From Cymbomonas tetramitiformis (Eukaryota; Chlorophyta; Pyramimonadophyceae; Pyramimonadales; Pyramimonadaceae), in NCBI GenBank assembly GCA_001247695.2, contig LGRX02035431.1, positions 62,001 to 126,000 of the forward strand: a DNA stretch of 64,000 nucleotides, read 5' to 3'. Below the pieces are notes generated by a model. The model was not told the DNA's origin. It did no database searches and saw only the letters and a list, made by a program, of their open reading frames with translations. This document shows, piece after piece, positions 51,026-61,258 of the stretch (position 1 is its first letter; each line of letters begins with the position of its first letter). The position numbers and the translations under genes were made by a program.

Positions 51026-51192
51026 TGGCTGTTTGTATTGATTTCCTCGCAGGTGCCCCGGGAGATCAGGTAGAACCCATTCGAGGGGCTTTGGCGTCGG
51101 AGGATGATCTCTGCGGGAATGGCCATGCGCGTCGTCATGCCCCTCACGATGAGCTCCATTGCCTCCACGCTGAGCTTCTTGAACAGTGGCAC
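51026..51192 (-). CDS. Channel gene, CNBD exon
   Basis: In phase 0 after acceptor GGCGCAG: VPLFKKLSVEAMELIVRGMT then IPAEIILRRQSPSNGFYLIS RG, the classic opening of a cyclic-nucleotide-binding domain (VPLF...L, helix A, then P-x-E-x-I-x-R...G-x(2)-Y-x-I-x-x-G). It ends before donor GTGCGC at 51025. Confidence 0.8.
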
Positions 51193-51287
51193 CTGCGCCG
51201 GTACCATAGCCCGTCCCACTCACCTCCCCTCGCATGGCGGGCGCCAAGGAGATGAGGCGGCACCAGGCGGAAGCGCGGGCTCTCCAC

Positions 51288-51373
51288 CTGGTCCAGCAAG
51301 GAGCTGTGGTAGAAGTACTTGATGTCGAGCTGCAGGGGCTCGGGCAGCGGTTCCAAGAAGTCATCCAAACCGC
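51288..51373 (-). CDS. Channel gene, C-linker exon 2
   Basis: GGLDDFLEPLPEPLQLDIKY followed by FYHSSLLDQ, with acceptor GGCTGCAG and donor GTGGAG. The phases match both neighbours. It corresponds to the C-linker helices E'-F' of CNG/HCN/EAG channels, where LP...L..D is conserved. Confidence 0.8.
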
Positions 51374-51496
51374 CTGCAGCCACATCCCACCTCTCCAAGC
51401 ACCACGCTCAAGACCGTGCCCCTGGGATAGATCTGCACGCACCTAAGTCGCTGAGCGGGCGCCTGTGATGGCTTGATCCACGCAAGCGGCCCGCAC

Positions 51497-51608
51497 CTTT
51501 CATGTCTCTGTAGCGAAGCCACTTGTACTCGTAGAACTGGTTCACTTGGTGCTGCATTGATGCGGGCATATTTAAGTAGGTCATGACGTCATTGCGGCTT
51601 TGCAGGTC
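51497..51608 (-). CDS. Channel gene, C-linker exon 1
   Basis: DLQSRNDVMTYLNMPASMQH followed by QVNQFYEYKWLRYRDMK, with acceptor GCGCAG and donor GTGCGG (phase 1, matching the next exon). This is the C-linker A'-D' region of cyclic-nucleotide-gated-type channels. Confidence 0.8.
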
Positions 51609-52421
51609 CTGCGCAGCCACGTCATCACGGCGGCAAAGCGTCAACTCGAAGAATGCCAAGGTGGAAAGAAAGGGCGGAAATGACACACCCAACCACTCCA
51701 TGCTTTCCGGTTTATGCGAGCCCCACATTTGTCCTTCCTTTTTCTCACTCCGCTTCCCCTTCACCTTTTACAACCTTTTACAGCGCAGTGTCTCACGCAC
51801 TGCCTGCGCCGTGTTGTGCAATCTCTCTGCTGTGTGCCGGGACCTGCCTTGGCAAACTCGTGAATGACTGTAAAACACGCCCCCAGTCACGCCCCATCCT
51901 CTGTGGCGAGGCCCCGGGCAGCAGTTCATCATGGCCCCCAGTCACGCCCCATCCTCTGTGGCGAGGCCCTAGGGGTCTTTGCATTTGATTATTGTTTGTA
52001 TACGCTCTTATACTCGTACCACTGTCGGACAAACCGGTCCTTCACGAGACCTGTGGCAATCATCATCAAGCGCCACACATGCCGCAGCGCTATCCCTGTG
52101 TCCAGCGAAAAAAGGCTGCTAACTTTCTCCTTTTTCACATATTCTTGGCACCCGATCTCAGTCTCAGTCTCACTCGGGCATCCCGACGCGTGGCTCGCCT
52201 GCATGCTGCAATGTGAAAATGAATCTCAGTCTCAATCCATGCACCCCGGTGCTGTGACGCCTGCACTCTCATCCACCGATGAGGATGAGAGCATGCAAAA
52301 TGCACCAAAATTAACCCTCCAGCCACAGAGTACCCCTCGTCTGTTAGCTGGGTGGTGCCGGCACGAGCTGTGAAGCTCCCGGTGGAATTTGCTGTGCTTG
52401 CAGCGGAGGCCGCGCACTTGC

Positions 52422-52567
52422 CTGCTGAAACTGGGCGCGCTTCCAGTTGAGGGAGTTCAGCTGGTGCGCGATGGTGCCGAACATGATCGCCACAATACCG
52501 TTCCCAACAACAGTGATCCCGAGCGCAAGGACGATCTGGACGGTGGACTTTGAGTTCATCGCATCCC
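52422..52567 (-). CDS. Channel gene, S6 exon
   Basis: DAMNSKSTVQIVLALGITVV then GNGIVAIMFGTIAHQLNSLN and WKRAQFQQ: the pore-lining S6 helix with its glycine hinge. The in-phase join to the next exon requires a GC donor (CAG|GCAAGT), giving a GC-AG intron. Acceptor is CCGGCAG. Confidence 0.78.
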
Positions 52568-52589
52568 CTGCCGGAGAACCAACCGTTCC

Positions 52590-52905
52590 TTCAGGCCAAA
52601 TCTGCACCGCCAGTCACCGCCCCAGGCCAAACCTGCACCGCCAATCACGCCCAGGCCAAGTCTGCACCGCCAATCACCGCCCCAGGCCAAATCTGCGCCG
52701 CCAGTCACCGCCCCAGGCCAAGCCTGCCAGACACCGCCCCAGGTCAAATCTGCCGCCAGTCACCGCCCCAGGCCAAATCTGCACCGCCAATCACCGCCCG
52801 AGGCCAAATCTGCACCGCCAGTCACCGCCCCAGGCCAAATCTGCACCGCCAATCACCGCCCCAGGCCAAATCTGCACTGCCAGTCGCCGCCACAGCCGAA
52901 TGTCT
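52590..52905 (+). repeat. 31-bp minisatellite in a channel intron
   Basis: About ten units of CAGGCCAAATCTGCACCGCC + AATCACCGCCC, with small deletions. It lies in the intron between the S5/pore and S6 exons. Confidence 0.9.
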
Positions 52906-53071
52906 TGCGCCTTAGTGAATAAAAGCCAACATTCTTCCTGGCACATACACCTCATCATTTAGCTGGAAAAGCAACGGCGAGGGCCCCCAGCCCAGCAACG
53001 CATCATGCCAACTGCCCAAGCACAACTCCAAGCATCCACGAGGGTCGGGGCGAGGGCTGCACCCATGAAAC

Positions 53072-53252
53072 CTAGCAGCGTGCCGTACAAACTTGCAATG
53101 TACACTTCGAAAGTGTCATCTTGGTGGTTAACGCCAACTTCTCCCAAATCTTCAGTTTCATCACCATCTTCGTACCGCTTCACTGAATGCCATATGCAGG
53201 CTGCCGAGTGCATCACCACTAGCCCAGGCACCACGACCTCCAATACTTTCAC
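53072..53252 (-). CDS. Channel gene, S5/pore exon
   Basis: VKVLEVVVPGLVVMHSAACI then WHSVKRYEDGDETEDLGEVG and DDTFEVYIASLYGTLL. S5 with the conserved H-x(3)-C-I-W pattern, an acidic turret, and the start of the pore helix (YIASLY). It ends before donor GTTTCA and joins the S6 exon in phase, giving LYGTLLGDAMN. No GYG selectivity filter is seen. The exact acceptor is uncertain because the phase with the S4 exon is not resolved; a small exon may be missing. Confidence 0.72.
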
Positions 53253-53506
53253 TATCCCGGAGCCTGCCTGCGTGTTGCCGGTCCGTCTCTGGTGTTCGCC
53301 AGCCGATCCAACCACCCCAAATCACCCCACACGCAAGACCCACAGCTCTGCCTCGACCCACAGCTCTGTCTCGGTGCATTCAAAATAATAATTGAAGTGA
53401 TGCAGGGAAATTTGCACAATATGTACTGCTTAAAGCGATGCAGTTAGGAAATTATCTAGCCGCCTTAGATACATTCCTGAACAAGGCGTTGTCAAGGGAG
53501 GCATAC

Positions 53507-53550
53507 CCTGAAAATGCGCGTCAAGCGCAGCATCCGGTTGTACTGAAAAG
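53507..53550 (-). CDS. Channel gene, S4 exon
   Basis: AFQYNRMLRLTRIFR, in phase with the preceding 18-base microexon after acceptor GTCAG; donor GTATGC. Spaced arginines (R-x(2)-R-x(2)-R-x(2)-R) mark the voltage-sensor helix, though only its first part is in this exon. Confidence 0.68.
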
Positions 53551-53621
53551 CTGACGTTTGCTTTCGCGATAGCCGAGTGACGAAGATTGATATCACGAGC
53601 TCTGATCGGTCCGCAACGCAC

Positions 53622-53639
53622 CTCTCAGCCAGGGGAGCT
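53622..53639 (-). CDS. Channel gene, 18-base microexon
   Basis: AGCTCCCCTGGCTGAGAG between acceptor TATGGAAG and donor GTGCGT. Joined to its neighbours it gives FANFPLELPWLRAFQYN, which matches the S3-S4 linker of this channel class. Very short, but both phases fit. Confidence 0.55.
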
Positions 53640-53750
53640 CTTCCATAAACACCATCAAAGGCCGTGAGAGGGGCGGGGCGAGGGGCTGATACAACGTTGT
53701 GCTCACACTTGAGGTGCAGCGATGAGGGGTATGGAGCGGTGGAGGCGTAC

Positions 53751-53916
53751 CGAGTGGGAAGTTAGCAAACACATCCATCCAAAACCACAACTTGAAATAC
53801 GCGGTCTTGATGCTCTCAGGGGCGGCCACAAGCCTTCCGTAGGAGTCGAAAAACGCGGTGTAGAAATTGAGGACAATGTCTATAATGAAAAGGAAGTCGA
53901 CGAAATAGAAAAGAAC
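53751..53916 (-). CDS. Channel gene, S2-S3 exon
   Basis: VLFYFVDFLFIIDIVLNFYT then AFFDSYGRLVAAPESIKTAY and FKLWFWMDVFANFPL. S2 with I-D-I-V-L-N-F and S3 with W-x-D-x-F-x(2)-F-P are hallmarks of the CNG/HCN/EAG superfamily. Acceptor ATGCTAG, donor GTACGC, phase 0 with the S1 exon. Confidence 0.82.
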
Positions 53917-54104
53917 CTAGCATGTACGAAAGATTGTTCAGGAGCGAATTCGAAGGCACGACCGCATTGCGCACGTCAAGTGATGGAGTCGGAAATGAAA
54001 GTGGCCGGAAGTCTAACTCGAGATAAAGAAATGCACACTTGCAACCAAGAAGAGGATCGGTGTTAGCAATGTGTCCCCCAAACCCTGATGGGGTGGAAAT
54101 GCAC

Positions 54105-54264
54105 CTGGTGCCCTTCAGAAAAGTTTGGCAGAGTTTTGAAAGATGACACGTATGGAATGTTTATCGCGGTGAGGATCGCAAGAAGTCCCAAGCAAAAGTC
54201 CCAGCGTACTCGGAACGCTGAGCGTGGATCTATGAAGAAGTCGTCGGTGTCAAAACCCTCCGAC
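54105..54264 (-). CDS. Channel gene, S1 exon
   Basis: SEGFDTDDFFIDPRSAFRVR then WDFCLGLLAILTAINIPYVS SF and TLPNFSEGHQ. The IDP-x-S-x(2)-R-x-x-W-D entry to S1 is diagnostic of plasma-membrane cyclic-nucleotide-binding channels. Acceptor CTCGTGCAG, donor GTGCAT, and the phase matches the upstream exon at 54997. Confidence 0.82.
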
Positions 54265-54996
54265 CTGCACGAGTGAACCAAACCCTCTCTCGTCTCCTTA
54301 GAGCCGTAGGCGAAGTTAAGCTCAAAGTTCTACATGCAGCTTATCGAGATTACCAAGTCCCACCGTGCGGCGCCCTAAGAAACATCCGTGTGTGATTGGG
54401 TTTGATCTTGCTTTGGTAACGTATAACAAACCAAACGGAAAGGAAACCCGCATCAGAGAAGCTGCCGTCGTACCCCACTCAGAGGATCAAACCATCTCAC
54501 GCACCGTTAGTGGATGGCTGACGTTCACCCACCACCACCACTGGAAGTACTAGCCACGGATGTGTGTGTGTGTTTGTTGGTCGCCAAGCGTCGATTTCGA
54601 TGCAAGCTTGGACAACTGTGGCCGTACGTAGGTGCACCCGAAGTGAAAGTGTGTGCTTGTGAGGTTGTGCGGGAAAGTCCTGTGAGTGGAGGAATAGCCT
54701 GCCTGTCAAAGTGCTGGTGTTACTATGTTCATAGAAGCACCACAAGCTCGAGGCTGGAATATGAGGACAATAGTTTGAATTCGAAGACCTTCTATCCCCA
54801 TAACAGTTTAGCTCATTCCGGTGCGAGACAATATTCTAGAACCATGACAAAGGACAAGTAGAGTCTCTCATATTTGGCAGCCTGTAACAACAAACCCGTC
54901 CATAAAGCGGAATACACCGCACGACAACTCGGACAAGCTCACTGGCGGGTCAACCATCAGGAAGGAGTTCCGCCGAGCGGCGCGACCGTGACTCAC

Positions 54997-55238
54997 CCAT
55001 CTCGTACCGCGTCCAAGGTTACCAGCTTCAAGCGTTGCTGAATACGTTTTTTCTCCAATCGAAAACTCAACAACGGGTCAGCCGGAACGTCTGAATCATC
55101 GTCCTCGTCACTTTGAGTCACTACTTGACGAGCCTCTCGCACGTAGTCAAAGCTGATAGAACGCAGTGTGGTTCTGGTTACCGATTTCCTCGCCAATTGT
55201 TGAAAAACGTTCTTCGCCTTGCTCCAGTATGTCTTCCG
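54997..55238 (-). CDS. Channel gene, N-terminal cytoplasmic exon
   Basis: RKTYWSKAKNVFQQLARKSV, then SFDYVREARQVVTQSDEDDD and SFRLEKKRIQQRLKLVTLDA, ending AVRDG at donor GTGAGT; acceptor TTTGTCTGCAG. It joins the S1 exon in phase 2. Basic and acidic soluble sequence, as expected ahead of S1. The start codon and any earlier exons lie upstream, and I could not place them. Confidence 0.65.
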
Positions 55239-55439
55239 CTGCAGACAAAAGTGAGCCGCTATGAGCTCCCATGCATACGCGAATCTACGCTCCATGCTGT
55301 TGTCAAGAGTGCATGCACGCATGTTGCCCTGCCATGCATACGCGGATGTACACGAGTGCATTTACGCAATTTCTCTTGCTACGGCACGGTTGAAGCACTG
55401 CCTTCTGTAAGGCGTAGAGGTTGAGATGAGACAGCGACC

Positions 55440-56637
55440 GTCTCTAAAATCTCTTACTTCTTTCAAGTCTACGTACAAATCACAAATATGGCATATCTAA
55501 CATCGCAGCGCCTAAACCAAGTTAAGAACTAGAAAAATAATGCTGAGACGCGATGTGAAAGGAATGTCGTTCACCTTCAACCTGACTACCGCAGGCTGGT
55601 TGTTTGTGGTCATTCCTACAGCCTGTTGCAAACACGATTGCACACAGAAACTTTCAAGGTAGAATCTTCGGCACTGGGGAATGTAGCAAATATCATAAAT
55701 GAGAAAAGTACTTCGTCAAGATCGATCAGAACCCAAAGTACTAACTTTACATATGACACAAATGCCGTTCATTTCTTAAATAGTTGCTTAGACATCTGAA
55801 CACTCAACCAGCTCATTTTGCTGGAAAGCAAACATGCCTTCCAGCAAGGAAGTGGTACAAACAGTGGTACACGGCCGAGAGCCTCTGAGATAGTTTAGAC
55901 GCAACAATAGCTGAAAAGCGCGAAACGAAATGTAAAGGGCAGTTCAAATTTGGAAGAAGCTTCATTAAGTAAGCTTCAACTTACTTGAAGCAATTTGGAG
56001 ACATTTGACTTCGAAGACACTTGAGATTCTCTTTCAGTCTCTTCCATTGCCGGTTCTTCTGGCAACAACGTATTCATTTAATCATTTTGTGCAGATTCCA
56101 TAATTCCTGAGACGTCTCTCTTGCCTTAAAACGCCAGGACTTGCGTTTGTGGAATATTTTCTCTCTGGTGGCAATCTCCCTTAGGGCAGCTGACCAAGGC
56201 TCGGTATCGATTACACCGATAGTTAGATCTATCGGTGTATCGGCCGAAAATCGGTCACTATCATCATCGATCGATCAGCTCACACGCATAATCGGTATCG
56301 ATCGATTACGCTACATAGAAAAATCTAGCAATTAGTATTCATCGATATTTCGGGTCGTATCATCCCTATCGATCGGTTAGATGAATTCAAAATATCGGTA
56401 TCGTTCGATGAATTATGACCAGGTATCGGTTTCTCAACGATAATTTCGGTGGGACCGATCGATTGCTTCGCGCCGAAAAATGCATGAACGTCCTGTGACT
56501 TTCCCATTTCACGACCTTTCGATGTTTCGGATATCAACCGATTAATATTCTACATTGCGATAGGTCGATGATGGCCTAAAATTCAGAAACTGCATTTCAA
56601 GGGGAGTTCAAGGGACTTCAAGGGACCTTCAAGAGGT
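55440..56637. other. Intergenic stretch, no gene seen
   Basis: AT-rich. Bases 56195-56480 hold a dense cluster of ATCGAT/CGATCGAT-type palindromes (GGTATCGATCGATTACG and variants). A short run of TTCAAGGGAC-type repeats (56597-56634) directly precedes the repeat A boundary. Confidence 0.45.
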
Positions 56638-56658
56638 TGTCGCAAACGCGTGCATATG

Positions 56659-56919
56659 TGACAGGAACTGTGAAATATATATATGTAATTGACGGAGTCG
56701 GGTATATATATATATCACGGAAACCTAGAGCAAAGTTGTCAAGCAGGTGTCTCGGGTTTCACAGTGCGAAGATGATTGAATAATATACGGGAAGTGTTTT
56801 ATTCCCTGAACTGAGCAGGACCGTGCCAGGCAAGACGGCACCGCGGGTCGAGGGGTGACACAAGCGGACAGGACTGCCACCCCCTTACAGTGGGGGGGCT
56901 AAAGTCATTGTTCCCATGA
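56659..56919 (-). repeat. 3' LTR of the gag-only element
   Basis: TGACAGGAACTG...GTTCCCATGA. Just inside lies the hairpin CACCTCACC...GGTGAGGTG (56924-56950). Confidence 0.85.
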
Positions 56920-57089
56920 CACCACCTCACCCCGAAGAGGTGAGGTGCCAAGGCAGTACCCAACCCTAAACCCTAGAGATACAAATGTTATAAGTCCAGG
57001 GGACTTTAAGGTCCAGCTAACGAGAATGCCAAGCAGCTGACTCACAACAGTGGTTCTACGTAGGATTGAAGGGCAGGGGTCCCGATGCT

Positions 57090-58703
57090 CTAAGGGGTCT
57101 CTGCCGATGCACCGGACGGTGTCACGTCGGTGATCGACACCGTTGCAGCCGCGCCGCCGGAGAAAGATGGAAGCCGTACAGGAGACGAGCGGAACGCCGG
57201 CCAGTCCTCTTCGTCGCCGTCATCGTGGACGGCATGGAAAGCCGGCGGCGTCGCATCAGGCACTTCTTCGTCGGATTGCTCATCGCAGAGGTCAACGCCC
57301 GAGAAACGGACGGTCATGGCTGCCGCACCGGGCTGAGTGGAGTCGTCCAGCGGCGGGGGCTCCAATGCTTGCAAAGAGTTGGCACGGGCCGTCGTCGGTG
57401 GCGCAGGCGGCCACGCCGACATCGGAGGAGGAGGGGCCGCCGTGGGGGCGGTCGCCGGTGCCCGCCCCGGAGCGAAGGATGCCGAACAAGAGTAGGGGCA
57501 CACGCCCTCGGCGTCAAGGTGGCCCGTGGTCACCGCCCACAGGCGGAAGCAGGTGACACAAACGAGCCCGGTGCCCTCCCACTGCAGGTAGCGGGCATTG
57601 CGCACGGGTTTCCACTCACCGACGGGGGGCGCCAATTTCTTCCAGCCGAGGGCATGCATGGAGCCGACGGTGGGCTTGCCACCGCCACCACTGCCGCCAC
57701 CGCCCCTGCCACCACCGCCACCAGCACCACCGCGCCCAGCACAACCAGATGTCGGAGGGGAAGGCGCGGAGAGGCGGGCCAAGGTGAACTCGTCACGGAA
57801 CACCTTGGCGATGCGCAAGGTGAGGGCGGCGAAGGTGAAGGGGACGTTGGCCCCAAGGTCGCGCAACACCACCAGGTAAAGTGGTGCGACGTGGGGGGAG
57901 ACGGCCGCAGAAGTACGAAGGACACTGTAGAGGTCCGCGACCATGTCGGCGTCGCTGTACTGCGGGTGAATCTTCTTGTGCTTGTCGGCCAACGTGCGGA
58001 AGGCCGCAAGCTGCGGGGCGGGGTCGACGGTCTCGTCGAGAATGATCGCCCTGAGGCGGACCCAGAAGCGATGCGTGTCGGGATCCCCGATGCCCTCCGC
58101 ATGGAAACGAAGGCGCTGCAATGCGCAGCGGCCATCGCGGGGATGCACCTCCACGGACTCCTCATACAGGGTGAGGGCAGTGGAGCGGAGGACCGTGGGG
58201 AGGACGGCATACACGAGCTCGTCGAGGACGATGTGGTAGTCCATGTACTCGTTGTCCAGATCCAGAAGCTTGGCGACGTCATCACGGGAAACAGGCCCGA
58301 AAACATGGGCCATGTTGGCGAGCAAGACCGCGAAGTCCGACTCGGCTTCAGGACCGTCAAGAGTAAGGCCAACGGAACTCTTGAAGCCGTGGGTCCGAAG
58401 GAGCTTGGCCAACTCCTCGCCGTAGGAGAAGGCGTAGTCGAGCTTGTCCGCGAATTCCGTACGCTGGGAGGGCTTCACAGGCGTGGAGACCCAAACCGTA
58501 GGGTCAGCGTGAAATTCAGCAGAGGTGGCCGCCCGAGAGACTGGCGTCGGCTTGGCGGTCAACTGCGACATGCGCACAATTGAGTCCCCAGCGCCGCCAC
58601 GGTCGGGGCTAGCCGATGGAGTAGGGCTGGCGGAGGAATGCCCTCCAGGAGAACCCCTCGAAGCACGAAGGCGGCTGCCGAGGGAGATGCGGTCCGCGCT
58701 CAT
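57090..58703 (-). CDS. Gag-like protein of the gag-only LTR element
   Basis: 537 codons from ATG 58703 (MSADRISLGSRLRASRGSPG). The frame is open to 58856 and an earlier start is possible. A helical capsid-like region spans about residues 70-290 (DKLDYAFSYGEELAKLLRTH, MDYHIVLDELVYAVLPTVLR, FRTLADKHKKIHPQYSDADM), which has the layout of a Copia-type Gag. A glycine-rich linker (about 310-335) follows, then a CVTC...CPYSC cysteine motif instead of a CCHC knuckle, and a proline-rich acidic tail. The frame is intact, consistent with a recent insertion. Confidence 0.75.
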   Translation of the reverse strand: MSADRISLGSRLRASRGSPGGHSSASPTPSASPDRGGAGDSIVRMSQLTAKPTPVSRAATSAEFHADPTVWVSTPVKPSQRTEFADKLDYAFSYGEELAKLLRTHGFKSSVGLTLDGPEAESDFAVLLANMAHVFGPVSRDDVAKLLDLDNEYMDYHIVLDELVYAVLPTVLRSTALTLYEESVEVHPRDGRCALQRLRFHAEGIGDPDTHRFWVRLRAIILDETVDPAPQLAAFRTLADKHKKIHPQYSDADMVADLYSVLRTSAAVSPHVAPLYLVVLRDLGANVPFTFAALTLRIAKVFRDEFTLARLSAPSPPTSGCAGRGGAGGGGGRGGGGSGGGGKPTVGSMHALGWKKLAPPVGEWKPVRNARYLQWEGTGLVCVTCFRLWAVTTGHLDAEGVCPYSCSASFAPGRAPATAPTAAPPPPMSAWPPAPPTTARANSLQALEPPPLDDSTQPGAAAMTVRFSGVDLCDEQSDEEVPDATPPAFHAVHDDGDEEDWPAFRSSPVRLPSFSGGAAATVSITDVTPSGASAETP

Positions 58704-59178
58704 CTCTGGAAGAACGTAGCGTGGAATGACGTCGGGTTGGGAGTGCGAATGCCGCACGAAATCCGGGAGCTGGTTCCGCTCGAGGAAATGGACCGGTGCC
58801 GTAAAAAACACGCGGTTTGTGGTGAAGAAGCTGGCAATGCGCTCAGCCAGATGCAAGCAGCTTGTTTCGCTGCAAGCGGCCGCTGGTTCCGCGGGATCTC
58901 AGAGCAGCGAAAACCGAAACACCCACTAAGTGGCGATCCTGGTGCGGTACAGAGTACTGAGTCCCCACAGTGCCACGTAGGCCGGGAAGAGTGACACACA
59001 GAGGAACGCTCTGTTTTTTCCCCAATCTGCCGTTGTCGGTACCCCGCTGGATCCGCGGGGCACGCGGCTGGTTCCGCCGCGACTGTTGGGGGAAATAATT
59101 GCGTTCCCCATGACACAACCTCACTCTGAAGTGTCTACGTGGCACAACCACACAACCGCGATGCGCAGTGGAAGCGTG

Positions 59179-59192
59179 GTGGGCCCATAACC
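59179..59192 (-). other. Primer-binding-site candidate
   Basis: GGTTATGGGCCCAC on the minus strand, abutting the 5' LTR. The same site with one change adjoins the LTR at 32034. Confidence 0.5.
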
Positions 59193-59453
59193 TGACAGGA
59201 ACTGTGAAATATATATATGTAATTGACGGAGTCGGGTATATATATATATCACGGAAACCTAGAGCAAAGTTGTCAAGCAGGTGTCTCGGGTTTCACAGTG
59301 CGAAGATGATTGAATAATATACGGGAAGTGTTTTATTCCCTGAACTGAGCAGGACCGTGCCAGGCAAGACGGCACCGCGGGTCGAGGGGTGACACAAGCG
59401 GACAGGACTGCCACCCCCTTACAGTGGGGGGGCTAAAGCCATTGTTCCCATGA
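59193..59453 (-). repeat. 5' LTR of the gag-only element
   Basis: Nearly identical to 56659-56919; the one difference I saw is T/C in AAAGYCATTG. Confidence 0.85.
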
Positions 59454-60387
59454 ATATGATGGGACGAATACTGCCAGACCCAAGCAATCTCAACGCTCGC
59501 GGGTAGGTATCAAACTTGTCTTTAACATTCACATGTGTCGGTAATCATCTAGGCAAATCTTAACACAGCACAGATCGTAGAGCTACAAATTTTTTGAAAT
59601 TCTGATATTCTGAGATCACACGCTAAGCTCTTATACACAAGCCCAAATTTCCAACATGTAAAAGAATAAAAACAGCAGTAAAATATATTCATCAAAAGAT
59701 CGGCATAATAACCAAAAGTACGAATTATTGTACAACCTGTGAGCAGAATTGTTTTAGCGGTCTAGCAGTGGCAGTCTGGCACGCGAACAGCCACCTAGCA
59801 CTTGCGAAGGCAAAACAATAATGAGCCCTCTAGCCTTGACCTGCGGTCAGAGCTTACTTATATCTCAAGTCTCTGTCACATCTCCCAAAACTGTAACAGG
59901 CTTCCGCCCTGAAATCTTCATCTAGCCAATGGAAAGTCATTATTCCATGCCAGCTTTAACAATGTTACCGTTTACCACACTCTGACTGACACGTCAGTGG
60001 CAGACTCGTAACTGTCATATCCTCTTATCACTTCATGGTCACCCGATAATGACCATATCTTCTTTGGCAAGTCTATTCTTCTCGAGCAGTCATCTTACGC
60101 GAGACCTGTCATACTTGTCATATCTGTCACGCCAGTCACCAGCTGGACAAACCCGGCACGGTACCATGGGAGGCCGGCGTTTGTTACAGCTGTCGCAAAC
60201 GCGTGCATATGATGGGACGAATACTGCCAGACCCAAGCAATCTCAACGCTCGCGGGTAGGTATCAAACTTGTCTTTAACATTCACATGTGTCGGTAATCA
60301 TCCAGGCAAATCTTAACACAACACACGATCATAGAGCTACAAATTTTTTGAAATTCTGATATTCTGAGATCACACGCTAAGCTCTTA

Positions 60388-61243
60388 TGTGAGATATATT
60401 ATACTGTAATATATCGGGTGGTCACTGAATGGTTTTCATACAAGTGTAAACTGATTATAAGAGATAATTGAATATAAGCGTATCTGTGACCTAGGTTTCT
60501 GCCACCCGAGTACTGTACGAGTACTGGTACAGCTAAACGGAGTCATGCACATAATGACCTACGGTGCACTGAATCCAGCACACCACCCTGTAACTGTACG
60601 GAGTGTTGTTCAGGTGGCAGAGAGCGGAACACAGACAAATCAAAATGTTCCGAAACAACAAACAGCTAGGAGCTGGAAACTGCTAGAGGGAGGCCTGTGC
60701 TTTAGCCAGGGCGGTCCCTTTCCAAAACTGCTGCTAGGATACTCCTGCTCTCAAGCTAAGTTCCTACAGCTCAATTTTACAGATACTCAGCCACTTTCAA
60801 AGTGGTCCACAAAGTTGCAGAGTTCACCAGAGTTGAAGAAGTTGTCAGTGTCAAAGATGTCCAACCAGAACCAGAGTCCAGAAGTCATAATCCAGAACCA
60901 GAGTCCAGAGACCAGTGTCCGATACCAGAACCAGAAGCCAGGACCATAATCCAGAAGCCAAGCCAGAAGCCATAACCAGTAGAAGATTCGTAGAACAAAT
61001 TTAGAAATCCTGAAAAGTGAAAATCTGAATTCAAGCCTGCCGAAACCACAGAAGGAAAAAGAATGCCGAAAAGAAAAGTGCACGGCAAGGCAGACAGACT
61101 GTTGGCAGTCACCCCAGTGGGATGTACTGCTGCGGTGAATTCAGGGTCTCGATCGAGCACCACCGAACCCTGAACCGCTGACACACATGCAAGACACATG
61201 AGTGCCTGCCAGTCTACGAGACATCCGAATCTAAGGTGTTACA
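60388..61243 (+). repeat. LTR of a further retrotransposon, with primer-binding site
   Basis: It begins TGTGAGATATATTATACTG, where it interrupts repeat A, and ends GGTGTTACA. It is followed at once by TCGTATCAGATCGAG (61244-61258), close to the initiator-Met tRNA primer-binding site typical of LTR retrotransposons. Within it, 60870-60990 is a low-complexity run of CCAGAACCAGAGTCCAGA-type units. No gag or pol follows, so this is a 5' remnant. The second LTR is not in the window. Confidence 0.45.
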
Positions 61244-61258
61244 TCGTATCAGATCGAG

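Larger units (their letters stand above)
56654..59458 (-). mobile_element. Young gag-only LTR retrotransposon
   Basis: LTRs at 56659-56919 and 59193-59453 (261 bp each, about one difference by eye) flank a single minus-strand gag-like ORF. An ATATG target duplication (56654-56658 and 59454-59458) is confirmed by the uninterrupted relative at 60191, which reads GCATATGATGGG. Minus-strand primer-binding-site candidate GGTTATGGGCCCAC follows the 5' LTR at 59192. There is no pol, so the element must be mobilised in trans. Confidence 0.85.
56638..60387 (-). mobile_element. Diverged A-B-A repeat unit, split by a gag-only LTR element
   Basis: The left A copy spans 56638-56658 and resumes at 59459-59656 after the insertion. 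B is 59657-60188, and the right A copy is 60191-60387, where it is cut by another LTR. The arrangement matches 11360-12321 next to the gypsy element, but the sequences are clearly diverged, so A-B-A is an old, recurring unit. The pieces have LTR-type TG/CA ends and no coding capacity. Confidence 0.7.

Noticed and set aside
57066..58583. 505-codon plus-strand open frame
   Set aside because: It is the antisense shadow of the gag-like ORF; composition (R/G/H-rich) is artificial and the minus-strand frame has the LTR context.
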